A stretch of 64,000 nucleotides of DNA from Plenodomus lindquistii (Eukaryota > Ascomycota > Dothideomycetes > Pleosporales > Leptosphaeriaceae), in assembly GCA_025504975.1 (NCBI GenBank), contig JANUWI010000006.1, positions 1,426,001 to 1,490,000 on the forward strand, given 5' to 3'. Shown here piece by piece: positions 1-10,187 of this stretch. Position numbers and translations under genes: made by a program. Under the pieces are notes generated by a model, which was not told the origin of the DNA, ran no database searches, and was given only the letters and a program-made list of their open reading frames with translations. Each line of letters opens with the position of its first letter. Position 1 is the stretch's first letter.

Positions 1-536
1 CGGGTTAGCGTCTGTGCGCTCAGCTTGCACCTAAAACTTTGGCCTTGCACTGCCGGATGATAGGGGGCTTCGCCTGGATTTGCATGCCTCCGCCATTCGA
101 TAGTCTAGCCACCAATAGCACCGGGAGTGTAAGGACTGCTCAACAGATGTTCCCTCGATATGCGTAGCCTTTGCGCGCTCGAACAGAGGTAGAGACCCAT
201 TCGGGTGTCTGCGCCAACGCAAAGGGATTCGTCAGAACACAAAGTGAGACGCATCGCCGAGGGGATCACAATCAATACGATACTAGCCTCTCTGCATCGT
301 AAGTTTTCCTCGCAATGACCCTTGTCGTGCCAGCGTATCCAATCATTGTCAGCGGGTGTCTGGCCCTTCATACGGTCATGAGTTATCAGCCATGCGACAT
401 ACATAACTCACGGAATTCTGCATCAGCATGAAGAGCTCACCCAGGCATGCGAAAGATTATAAGCTGGACCATACTGGCTACAGTTCATTATGGGCTACGT
501 ACACAGTAATTCTGCCACCACCATGCCAGGTTCTTG
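1..536. other. Intergenic, no gene seen
   Basis: Short open frames on both strands have no recognisable protein character. The stretch lies beyond the 3' end of the FAD monooxygenase gene. Confidence 0.5.
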
Positions 537-1849
537 TCACGGTCTGGCGAAACTGGCGACATAACCGTCTGGCCACTGTCCCGTCATGCCAAACTCGCCA
601 GTCGCCCTGCTTCCAATACCCTTGTCCTTCGCATACTCGGCCACCATCTCCTCCCACATACTTATACTCATGTCACCGTCCAGCACTGCAGGCAAAAGAT
701 TTGCCTGGAGTGCTGCAATGTCGCAGCTAGCACCTAGATGAGGTCGAATTTGCGTGTACGCCTCGCCTGCAAGCAGCAACTTCCCACCATAGAAGGCTGC
801 CTGATCATTATCAAAAGAGTGGATCGCAGTAAGGAGCGGCAAACTCGATTTTGCAAACAGCGATTTCCAAATTGGAGAAACAACATCGTCTCGTCGCAGG
901 AGCTGCGCTGTCCACGCTTCTGGGCGCAACATATTTGCAGACACTGTCATGTTGTGCTGTACGCCATGGCGGTCGGTCATATACTCGGAGAAATCTGGTG
1001 ATGAAACATCGCATGCGTCGTACCAGCACCACTCGATAAAGCGGTCTCCAGGCACCATGCTCCCGTTTTCGCTTGGAGCCAGGTAGCTGCAACGGTCAGC
1101 AAACGCAAGAGTTTGAGACTGAGGCACTTACGCAAGGATATAGCTGCCCTCGAACATGAAGAAAGTCATTTTGCCCTCGAGAGCCCCATCCAACTCTTGG
1201 GATACGTCCGATTCTGGAATTCTACCCCTCCATGCGAGATAGCCGACGTATTCTGAGCTTGCTTCGGGGAGTAGTCGTTGACGAACGAAGGAGCGCGCAC
1301 CATCTGCAGCGATTACCAGACCTGTGGCAATGCGTTCTACAGAGCCGTCTTCAGACATGTACACCACGTCAACGGACTCATCTTGGTCGATCAAGTCGCA
1401 GACTCTCCGGTCTGTACGAAACTCGACTGTACCATGTCCATCCACATCTTGCTCGCACGCCTGGACAAGCTTCTCACGAACGATCGCCCAACTTGAAGTT
1501 CTAATTTCTTCCGAAAGTGGCATTTCAGCCACCGGAACTCCGTCTCGGGTCAAGATCTCCATGGTGGTGTTCTTGATGGTCCAGGCGTCGAATTCGATGC
1601 CAGGAACACAACTGCTGAACAGGTGTTGTGCATTTGGCCAAAAACTCAATCCCGCTCCAGCAGCTTGTATCTGTTGTTGGGACCGAGCCTCCAAGATGAC
1701 GACATTGCGTCCGGTGGACTTGAGCACGAGAGCGTGCATTAAACCTGCAATTGAGGCCCCAATCTACACGCGCGATTAGCAAGATCTTCAAGTACGCCTG
1801 GGTCACTCACCACAACTGCGTGTGCATCCGTTACCAGCGGCATAATCAT
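537..1849 (-). CDS. FAD-dependent monooxygenase, group A (dihydroxypyridine/salicylate hydroxylase-like)
   Basis: Three exons, 1811-1849, 1132-1763 and 1087-adjacent 537-1086, joined across introns 1764-1810 and 1087-1131 with GTGAGT and GTAAGT donors; both joins keep frame and give 406 residues, the usual size. Exon 1 is 13 codons and supplies the strand leading into the FAD loop, VVIGASIAGL (about residues 12-21), followed by VVILEAR. The second FAD/NAD motif is IAADGARS (about 165-172). The third is LLAGEAYTQIRPHLGAS (about 328-344); most relatives have GD where this has GE. The RPH-G pattern points to the 2,6-dihydroxypyridine 3-monooxygenase branch, so a ring-hydroxylating flavoenzyme using NAD(P)H is expected, substrate unknown. 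No secretion signal. The start at 1849 was chosen because it directly precedes the Rossmann strand; the frame stays open further upstream. Confidence 0.85.
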
Positions 1850-2569
1850 TGTCAAATGGCGGGGAAGTTCGCGGAACAGGTCGGACTGGCTAGTAAGTAG
1901 TAGACGTTGATGAGCACGGGCCGATCTCAGGGGGAACCTGGGATGTTTGTTGACAGAGGGGAAAAACAAAGTCCAGGTGCCAATGACTCTTCAACAACGA
2001 TGATGATGTTTCGCGCGCGCAGATGTCGCTTCTGACATTGCGTCACCTTCGCGAAGGGACGCCCTGGATCAAGCTGCATCAGCGTTACTCGCCAAGACAC
2101 AATTACGTTACCCTCCTCACGCGATCTCTGCGAGCGTCATTAAGTCGTGGGACATGCATAAACGCGCAGACGTAGTACCTAGACAGAGGGGCTTCGTTGT
2201 TCTGCACTGCCACCAAGTGCGCTGGTCCAGAAGTCTGTGTGTCTGTATCCGAGTCAGGTAATGTTCACGTGCGATATTGTTGTCCACCACTTCACATTGT
2301 GATAGGCAGAGACCACTTGTACCACATCATCCATTCACAACACGACCGTTGTTTTCAATGTTAGGACGTCCTTGGCCTACATACACGGCAGGAAGAGCCG
2401 AATGTAAGCTACCGATACTTGAACGCCACAATCCTTCATCTATAGATCCCGGTCCAACTTCTGTAGGGCTACAGAAATCCTTCTCAATTCCAGCCAACCA
2501 CATCAAGCGTGTAGTGTACGTCAACCATATCGCTGACAAGTACCGCGACACCACTTTCTTCTCGCTCCG
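1850..2569. other. Intergenic, probable promoter of the monooxygenase
   Basis: It lies between the 5' end of the FAD monooxygenase and the 3' end of the next minus-strand gene. I see no convincing ORF or RNA gene. Confidence 0.4.
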
Positions 2570-3466
2570 TCAATATCTCCTACTTGCCTGATCGTGAGCC
2601 GTCCTCGGAGATGTAGATCGCGCTGGTCGATAACTGTTGTCCCTCCGGTAGTTGTCAGCCCTACTGCGCCTGCGAGCACCATCCCTGTCTTCTTCCTGAG
2701 TACTCACAGCGCCTTCGATGCCTCTCTCATCCTCATAGTTCGGTCTGTACGCTTCTCCACGTCCCATGTAAGCGACCCTTCCACCGCCACCGAACCGTGA
2801 CTGACCGTGAGTTGCGCGCCTTGTCTCTTGTCGTTGCTCTTCGACTTCAAGCTGTGCGATTCTTCCTTTGAGTACAGCGAGCTCGCTCCCAAGCTCATCA
2901 ACTCTTTCTATCAGCTCGCGGTTTTCAGCCTGCAAGGCTCGGATCTGCTTCTCGTTATCGCTGATAGTGTGCAGCTGTACGGCAATGGTGTTTCTCAGGC
3001 CGGCGTTGGTCTGTTCCAGGTCGGAACTTTCAGAAATCAGGCCGTTCTTCTCTTCTAGTCTCTTGCTGTACGAAACAGTCAGCGCAGCCAGCGACGTCGT
3101 TGTTGTGGCTAACTTGGCGTGAGTGTCCCGGAGTTCAAGTTTGACAGCCGCCTTGGTTTGCTGCAACTTTGCATTGTCGGCTTCTTGGAGAGCGATGCGA
3201 GCGAGAAGATCCTTGGTGCGGCCCTGCAACTGTTGTATACTGTGGCGATGATCATTTTGAAAGGCCCTGTTCCTTTCGCGTAAGTTCAGGCGTTCTGTAC
3301 TGGTGGAGGCTACTCACCCGCCAGGATGCTTGTCATGTTTGGTCGAATCATCATCGTTCGTGACCACCACCTCTGGAGCAGCATCTGGCATCTCGTTATC
3401 CCGCCCACGTCTATTCAAAGCTCGAGGATCGCGTGTGGCATCGTATGAGTTTGCCCCGTTCGACAT
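2570..3466 (-). CDS. Coiled-coil protein with Gly/Arg/Tyr-rich tail
   Basis: Two exons, 3318-3466 and 2570-3266, around a 51-nt intron (3267-3317, GTGAGT donor, AACAG acceptor), giving 281 residues. The first about 50 residues are polar (MSNGANSYDATRD start). Residues about 60-200 form a long heptad coiled coil rich in L, E, K and Q. The tail from about residue 205 is low-complexity, with GGGGR, many RR pairs and tyrosines, ending SRRY, which could bind nucleic acid. I do not recognise a named family. The next plus-strand gene also encodes a coiled-coil protein, but the two show no clear sequence identity. Confidence 0.75.
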
Positions 3467-4899
3467 CGTGAGTCCCGCTGAAAGTTTTGAGACAAAGCAG
3501 GCTACCACTTGTGTGCGATTTAGTATTTATGTCTGGGTGTCGACGCGAGAGCGAGCAGCCTCAAAGCGGATAGCACAAACGGCGTGAGGTGTCTAAAGTC
3601 GCCGTCACTCGCTTTTGGGCCTCCGCGAGTGGGGCTGGTATTGAGCATCACCGACGATCCTCTGGGTGCCTGCTACTGTGCGCGTGTTCGAGCCACGACC
3701 CGCCTTGCGTAGACATCGCACATCATTACTGGCGGGTCTTGAGCAGTTCAAGATCACTATGCCACGACTCACCAAATTCCGACTTTGTAGCCTGATACAG
3801 CATCAAGTTAAGTCAAGGGACAAGCAAACAAAGCAAACAATTGCAAGATACACTTCTCCGCAAAGATCGGGGTGAACTTGCTCATCCTTTCTCGGAGGGT
3901 CAGCAGTCTTCTGGGACTGGTAAATCCAACCCAAGCAATGCGCATGAGTGCCGTCACAACAACACCTTTGGACTCCGTAAGTCTGCACATATCGGTGCTG
4001 CGCCTTCTTACCACAGCGCAGTCACAGTCCCAAATCCCGGGTTGATGCTTATAGCGCCGGGCAACTTTCCCATGAATGACGCGCTAATAGAAGCCACTGT
4101 CGCCCTTGAGAACGCGGAGTAAATAGAATGCCGAGTATGAGGCCAGGATGAACCGGAAACTGGACGAAGTGAAGGAGGAAAATGCGGCTGTAGATGGAGG
4201 CAGGTCATGTACAATGGGAAAACGAACACAACAGGAAGCCTTAGGATTGAGCATAGTCGATATCGAGAATGGCTCGAGGCGATAGAGGGATCGCTGACCG
4301 AGCTTCTGGTCGAGCAAATTACGCCTTTCTGCGAGTCTCCTGGTGAACGTGGTGCACCTGTCTGCGAGTCGGCAATTGTCGTCGCGTTGTACGGCGTGTA
4401 CCTGGAGCTGGTACGCGATGATAGCGACTACCCTGGATCCGAGTTACTTCTTCAACATGTTCCGTATTCAATGGTACGAGGACAGTCGCCTTGATAACCG
4501 CGATGAGTGGTTGGCTTGGATCCCCTGCAAGATCACATACGCATGTCGGCGCACCCTCCATTCTTCTGTCATCTTCGTGACTATTACCTGCCTTCTCACT
4601 CACTCATTGGTCCATCTTGCTGCCTTGGACGTCTCCGATAGCGGTCTAAGCGGTGTATGGTGAACGGTGTGCCTTTACTTGTCATGACGCGCGAGCAAAC
4701 GGACATCGACCCACCCTCTATTTTGCCCTCATCTTCCCACATTCTTGCACCCCGCCCTCATCGTTACATCTGCCGCGCACCTCTTCAGAGCTTCGCCAAA
4801 GGAGGGCCGTTTCCACTGCAGGAAGTAAGCATAATTCTTCTCGCCTCTGCGCAGGCGTCTCACCTCTATCCAAGCGTTCACACTGACATCCTCCTGCAG
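3467..4899. other. Intergenic with possible coding relic
   Basis: No intact gene is seen in 1.4 kb. At 4076-4260 the plus strand reads ALIEATVALENAE to a stop, and a different frame then continues EYEARMNRKLDEVKEENAA. Together these look like a coiled coil split by a small frame change. A probable 5'UTR intron of the downstream gene (GTAAGC near 4826 to GCGCAG near 4854) is also present. Confidence 0.35.
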
Positions 4900-6098
4900 A
4901 TGGACCACCCTACGTCGTCCGGCTCACGCCGCGATCAGCAACCGACAGCCAGCGCAAACAGTAATTCTCGACGACGACCAGGTCAGTCATGCGCCGTAGC
5001 AATACGCCGCACGCGAAGCACTCTCGCTTCGTGTTATGCGATACCCCAATGACATGTCACTAACGGCCTATCACAGCCTTGCCCGACTTTGACGTCCAAA
5101 CCCAACCTGAAAGCTCTGCTGATCAGTCCTTCGCCCCGATCGATAACGTTCCTCACACTCGCACGAATAAGCGTCAACGTGCCGACGATGGCGACATGGT
5201 TGCAGAAGGCAGCGGACATGACTCGGCCACCGAAGAGCAAGAGTCCGTCATCGCCCTCAAGAACGACGTCGCGGCTCTGAAGGTCGAGAACGCAGACTTG
5301 CGTCGCCAGTACGATCAACTGGGTCGAGACCACAAGGCGTATGCGCATGACACAGGCCTGAAGCTCCTAAAGAAGAAAGACGAGGTCGATAATCTCCGCA
5401 CCAAGCGCCATGCGATGAACCAGCAATACCATGACCTCCAACGTAAGACACTCGACCACCACGAACAGCTTCACGCAAAAGATCAAGCATTGGACGATGC
5501 CAAGAAGGATAATCTTCGCCTGACTGGAGAAGTCATCCGCGTTGAAGAAGAGTCGCACGCAAAGGATCGCCTTCTGGATGAGCTTCAACGTAAGCTGCTC
5601 GACATGAGAACACAAGTGCTGCAGTGCAATGAGGAGGTGATCTGCGCTCAAAAGATGGCTCATGCCAAAGTTTGCGACAATCAAAAACTGAAGCAACAGA
5701 ACGGGATCCTGCAGCACGAGCTGCATGTCGCCAAAGACAGAATCGCTTACTACCAAAAGCAGCGTGAAGCGACCCTGCGACCCGAATCCATTGCTTACGC
5801 GCCTCGCGACTATCCTCATTCCGACGCACCTCGAAAGAATATCAAGCCTTCAGCTGAGATGCCTATAGGTCACGGTAAGCTCTGGCCCGGCAAATACGGA
5901 TCTAACGGCAATTGGGATCTTGGGCTCTGCCATTACCATTTCAACACGGCCAATCGTTGCAAAAACAGAGATTGCTTGTTCCGCCACAGCTCGCTTACAC
6001 ATGAGGAGCGCCAGTACATTGAGACGCTTGGTAATGAGGGTAGGGCATTTCTCGCCAAGAGCGATGCTTCCCTGCGCCGCAAGGGTGATGGGTTGTAA
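4900..6098 (+). CDS. Coiled-coil protein with C-terminal CCCH zinc finger
   Basis: Two exons, 4900-4981 and 5077-6098, joined across a 95-nt intron (GTCAGT donor, CACAG acceptor) in frame, giving 367 residues. The N-terminal 28 residues are Ser/Arg rich. Residues about 75-250 are a near-continuous coiled coil (ALKNDVAALKVENADLRRQ and on). The C-terminus carries C-x9-C-x4-C-x3-H (CHYHFNTANRCKNRDCLFRH, about 312-331), fitting the CCCH class that usually binds RNA. A fungal family of coiled-coil plus CCCH proteins is suggested, with no precise name. RNA binding is inferred from the finger alone. The ATG at 4900 is the only one in frame with the first exon that lies after the probable 5'UTR intron. 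Confidence 0.8.
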
Positions 6099-6896
6099 TT
6101 CAGGTCACGAAAGGCTGACGCAAGAGGCTGGGACAGGGTAGATGGGACCTCTATAGCGAGCGCCACGCTCTTGTGCGACACTGTCAGTTACGCTGTATGA
6201 TATGACCTCAGGCTCCTAGATATTCAGAAAGATTCACAAGGATCGTTCCGCCATCATCGGCGCCATGATAGCACACTCCATGATAGCTGAATGTGATCTG
6301 ATCGTGCCTGTGTGCGACTTACGCGACTCTTTCTCGTCTACATATAATATGTTCATAACTCATCCATTCGATGCATAATTTGAGCTTACTTGAATCACAA
6401 GATGCTCATCGGTAAGCGCGAAGCAGACCCAGTCCATTGCGTGATCTTGAGTAGTATCCCGGTCACGCAAGAAACTGTAGCCATCCACGAGACTTACACA
6501 GGTGTCTCCTCGCACCAGAGAGAGAAAAAAGTATTCTGGAGAACGCCTGTCAGGGTCTCCAGGGGCACATTTTACGATGGCGGAGCAGTGGAAAGCGTGT
6601 GTGTAAACTGTATAATGCAAGACAGAGTCGCACATAGTCACTAGGCGGACATATTTCACTCGCCACTGACGAATCAATGTCAGTACTATGCGTGCGTGAC
6701 CAGGTCAAACTATTGTCCCAATTTGTTCACTGCAAGTGAAAGTGACCCAGCCCGATTGTTTGCGCGTTTGCGCCTGCAAGCGCGACTATGACGCGTTGCA
6801 ATATGGCTTTGAAATACCTGCGTATCACCATAGATATGTTTATATATCATAATCGTACCAAACTCTCCATCAAACAATAAGCTTGGACGCAAGCAA
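6099..6896. other. Intergenic, nothing recognised
   Basis: 3' flank of the CCCH gene. Short ORFs on both strands have no family character. The one reading QDSNLRP near 6940 on the minus strand is the typical false protein made by reading a tRNA-like T-arm backwards. Confidence 0.4.
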
Positions 6897-6927
6897 GAGG
6901 CTTTAGCCCAGTGGTCAATGACCCCCA

Positions 6928-7091
6928 GATAAGGTCGCAGGTTAGAGTCCTGCAACGACCGCCCCCCCTACTAAGGCTGCAAGTTCGAGTCCTGCAATAG
7001 CCGCCCCCCCTACTAAGGTCGTAGGTTAGAGTCCTACAATGACCGACCCCCCTACTAAGGCCGCAAGTTCGAGTCCTGCAATGGTCGCCCC
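6928..7091 (+). repeat. Four tandem 42-bp T-arm-like repeats (A-B-A-B)
   Basis: Units at 6928-6969, 6970-7011, 7012-7053 and 7054-7091. Each holds a 5-bp stem with a 7-nt loop (TTAGAGT or TTCGAGT, matching a tRNA T-loop) inside an outer 4-bp stem, and units 1-3 end in a C run. Units 1 and 3 resemble each other, as do 2 and 4, so an 84-bp block was duplicated. Stem changes are paired: outer GGTC/GACC versus GGCT/AGCC, inner GCAGG/CCTGC versus GTAGG/CCTAC. Confidence 0.85.
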
Positions 7092-7098
7092 TTTTTTT
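7092..7098 (+). terminator. Pol III-type T-run after the repeat array
   Basis: Seven T directly follow the last repeat; a second run of six T is at 7103-7108. This is the normal RNA polymerase III stop signal on the same strand as the A and B boxes. Confidence 0.55.
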
Positions 7099-7108
7099 GC
7101 TCTTTTTT

Positions 7109-7580
7109 CAATTCTGGGTTACGTCCTTCACCGCCCTTCACCACTAATAGCGCTAGTCATCTTGCCTAGGCAACAGCATTACCTAAAAGCTTAGAACATC
7201 CTATAACTTGACTACTAGCAGCATCGCAAGCGCTGATAGCTTAAATGCAATACCGGGTGAAGAGAAACTCTTAAGCCTTCCCCGCTTATACAACAGCACG
7301 ACAAGCTCTCAATGTTCTATCGTGCGACTCATAAAGACTTGTAGCTATTATTATCCACGCAACATTATTCAACCGCCGATGAGTCAATGCGGGCTTGTAG
7401 AAAGAGGGGCGTTAACGTAGTCACTACTTGGAGAAAGACTTGAAGGCTGTAGAGAGAGAACCATTTCTTTGTCAAGACCTCAACGAGATGTGTGGCTCAT
7501 CTTCTTGTTCTCACGCCCCTTCACCACCCACCCTCGCTACCATCTCCCCAGCCCCGCACTAACATGACACTAGTATCCTC
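7109..7580. other. Intergenic, TA-rich, possible transposon debris
   Basis: About 7140-7420 is unusually rich in TAG, CTA and TATA steps compared with its neighbours. This may be an old repeat-point-mutated fragment, but I recognise no transposon protein. Confidence 0.3.
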
Positions 7581-8135
7581 TCACTCCACCACCCCCGGCC
7601 TCTCTAGTTCTTCCTTCAATTTTCCCAATTCCTCAATGACAACCTGATGATCATCCCATTGCTTCAACCCACTCACCACAACCACTGCCACCAGCCCATC
7701 GACACCCTTTACGAAAATAGGTACACCACCACCGTGAATCGCATACTCTCCCGCGCGCTCCCCAAGCCCCATTTTCGCCGCAAACTTGCCCTCATCGCCT
7801 TCGAACTTGTTATGCAGCTGCCAGCTACTGCAACCCCAGCGGATGACGCTGGCGCGCTTCCTCGCAACCCAGTAGTCGTTGTCGAGCGTGGTTCCAGAAC
7901 TCGTGACGCTGTGGAAGAGGACGTGGGCTGGGGTTGAAGGCGTGCTAATGCTGATTACGCAGGGGGAGGAAAAGGTGAGGAGACGGGTGCGCAGGGCTGT
8001 GCCGAGGCGGAAGGCGGTGGCGGAGTTGAAGAAGGGGAGGGTTGCGTCGCGTTCTTGCTGCGCGATGTTGGCGATATCGCGGGGGGCTTCGGAGATGGCC
8101 ATGTGTTGCGGAATGGACATGTCGTCTGTTGCCAT
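7581..8135 (-). CDS. UPF0303 / haem-degrading-like (HbpS-type) domain protein
   Basis: Single exon, 184 residues, about the family length. The pattern fits UPF0303 (yeast Ybr137w type): an N-terminal helix with FNSATAFRLGTALR, a central strand and VLFHSVTSSGTTLDNDYWV, then RKRASVIRWGCSSW, and a glycine-rich AIHGGGVPIFVKGV before VVVVSGL. The fold is shared with bacterial haem-binding HbpS proteins. Ybr137w interacts with the tail-anchored protein targeting machinery, so a cytosolic role is likely; the activity here is not visible from sequence. The start is the first ATG of the frame. Confidence 0.8.
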   Translation of the reverse strand: MATDDMSIPQHMAISEAPRDIANIAQQERDATLPFFNSATAFRLGTALRTRLLTFSSPCVISISTPSTPAHVLFHSVTSSGTTLDNDYWVARKRASVIRWGCSSWQLHNKFEGDEGKFAAKMGLGERAGEYAIHGGGVPIFVKGVDGLVAVVVVSGLKQWDDHQVVIEELGKLKEELERPGVVE

Positions 8136-8612
8136 GATGGAGGGTGGTTGTTCACGTGATTGGATGTGTGGTGAGGGATAATGTTTGGATGGGCACGACT
8201 TGGGGCGGAGATAGTAGGACTGGGAAGTCTGGGGTGCAAGGGAAGTCTTATTTATACAAATCGGTTGTTCGACTAGATGGCATTTTGGATCTCGATGCCC
8301 ACTTTATCCGAAAGCTCTTCACGAATTGTGGTTCGCTCTTTGCCGCCAGCCGCGCCGGACTGTAAGAGTTGCCATTTTTGGCATAACCCCACGCTAAGAG
8401 CTCAACGTCGTCTCTTGATCCTGACATGGTCTCTGGAGGCAGATTTGAGAGGAAGGTTGCTCTTCGTAGATTGTGTGTGTATGGGAGGAAAAATAATGCT
8501 TAGGCGGTGACTTTACGTGTCCACAGCGCTATTGACCGATCTACTTGTCGACTTTACAGAACATCCAGTATCGTGATCCTCTTTTCGCATTCGCATTGGC
8601 ATCGTCGCAAGC
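8136..8612. other. Intergenic between two minus-strand genes
   Basis: It holds the promoter side of the UPF0303 gene and the 3' flank of the PAQR gene. No further feature is seen. Confidence 0.4.
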
Positions 8613-9629
8613 TCAAGTCCAAACTTTCTTCCCAACTCCTGCACCCAATACCCCAATCCTCTGACTATGTTCATAATCGAACGCCTTGATCAAACCCACG
8701 AGATGACTCGCCGCCGCCAGCACAACCAAGACGTGGAAGATCTGGTGACTTGAGCCCCAAATATCGTACTTGCCAGGACTCCACTTCTCTGGCACTCGCG
8801 CTGCATAGATACCCGCACCCAGGAGATACAAAACGCCTTGCAACACCACCCAATCAAGCCCCACGCTCTTGCGCATGTGCTCGAGGCCGTAAAGTTGGAT
8901 ACTGTGGATCACGGGGAAGACGGCTGAAAGACCCATGAGTGCGAACATGAGAGCGCGAAATGGCCGCAGTGCTGGGATGCGGAGTTTGGGATGGACTGAG
9001 ACTATGGATGTCGCTGCTGCGAGGGTCGTAATCTGCTCTTTGTTAGCCCACGTCTTTGTAAGCTTTGCATCTCAGGGAAGAGCTTGATAACCCACCATCG
9101 TCCAATACGTCCTCCGCAGTTCTGGCTCTTCCATGAATCCATAGTAGAGTACGGGGATGAATGATCCCCAGATTAACGAAACGATGCCGAGGTAGTCCAG
9201 CTTGTTCCCCCAAATCGCAACCTCGTGCGAGTGGTTCTGAATAGTGTGATACGTAGCACTCATACCCAGACACATAACGGCTCCCAAGAAATAGCAACCA
9301 AATGCATACACATCCTCCCATGTCGCCGTCTCATAGCGTGGCGCAAGAACGGAATATAAGAATACAGAAGCGGAGATAGCGAGCAGAGCGCCGATAAGAT
9401 GCGTGTAAATGTTCACGGTCTCGTTATGCAGGTATGAGAGCGAAGAAAACGACTTTTGAAAGGAAGATGACTGGGGTCGGTAGCCAGAATGAATGTAGTG
9501 GTTGTCTTGTTGCCATGGATCAATCTCATCCCATAATAGTGTGAGCTTCTCCTCAACCTTCTTTTCAAGGGCTTTGGCTTCTTTCGACACGTCTGAGAGG
9601 GCCTGCTTGGCCGAGTCAATGGTCGACAT
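8613..9629 (-). CDS. PAQR family (adiponectin receptor / haemolysin III-like, Izh-type) membrane protein
   Basis: Exons 9096-9629 and 8613-9032 around a 63-nt intron (GTGGGT donor, AGCAG acceptor), giving 317 residues. After a charged helical N-terminus (about 1-45), SYLHNETVNIYTHLIGA is the PAQR signature leading into TM1; about seven TM segments follow. Conserved histidines are in SATYHTIQNHS and near the C-terminus in SSHQIFHVLVVLAAASHL, the HxxxH that binds a metal in this family. The exon join restores ITTLAAATSIVSVHPKLR and RPFRALMF, a normal family block. Fungal Izh proteins affect zinc homeostasis and membrane sterol or ceramide signalling; seven-pass location in plasma or internal membrane is expected. 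Confidence 0.9.
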
Positions 9630-10187
9630 GTGGGATCGCGTAAAGATGGATCAGCGTATCAGTCGATGAAAATTCGAAGTAGGAGAGATTGACCGTGAAG
9701 TTCATTCACTTTCGTGATGCGATTTAAAATTGTGGAAAAAAGTCTATGATAGTGATGCAAAGAGCGTGGAGCTTCATATGTCATCGATGGCTAGGAATCT
9801 CGTGTGACATTTCAGAGTGGAGCTAGACTGTGTTTGGCGCGGCTTGCGAGACCGAGGCTGTCTGCCATTGCAGCTGCTAGACCGGTGTCGCAATGAAGAC
9901 ACTAGAAGTTGAAATTCAGCAATGCCAATGTATGAAGAACTTTCTTGTACGACTGTCACGAATGCGATGGGCTGTCGCGACAAGCTCGGTGGTTGCTCCT
10001 CCATCGCCGAAGCATCTCCCCGCATCCCACCTTCGCACACCTCACACGCAACTTCCCTTGTTTATCCCCAAACAGTGAATTGCGCCTCCCCAAATCCGAT
10101 GCGACACAATGATAACGATACACGACAACACTTGACGCTGCAATTGCAGTCGAATTCTACGCTTCTCTCACCCATAAGCACGCCGCC
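9630..10187. other. Divergent intergenic promoter region
   Basis: It lies between the starts of the PAQR gene (minus) and the PCI-domain gene (plus). I see no RNA gene or clear motif. Confidence 0.4.

Larger units (their letters stand above)
6897..7098 (+). ncRNA. tRNA-like Pol III unit (A box, four B-box-like sites, T-run)
   Basis: TAGCCCAGTGG at 6904-6914 fits the tRNA A box (TRGCNNAGTGG). GGTTAGAGTCC at 6940-6950 fits the B box (GGTTCGANTCC) with one change, at a normal distance from the A box. Three more B-box-like sites follow at 6982-6992, 7024-7034 and 7066-7076. A seven-T run at 7092-7098 would terminate Pol III. No normal anticodon arm plus matched acceptor stem can be drawn, so this is not a standard tRNA; it could be a degenerate tRNA, a SINE head or an unusual small RNA. 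Confidence 0.6.

Noticed and set aside
6710..6955. Minus-strand ORF reading QDSNLRP
   Set aside because: This is the usual false protein from reading a tRNA-like T-arm in reverse.
7140..7420. TA-rich block as a named transposon
   Set aside because: No terminal repeats or transposase similarity could be identified by eye.
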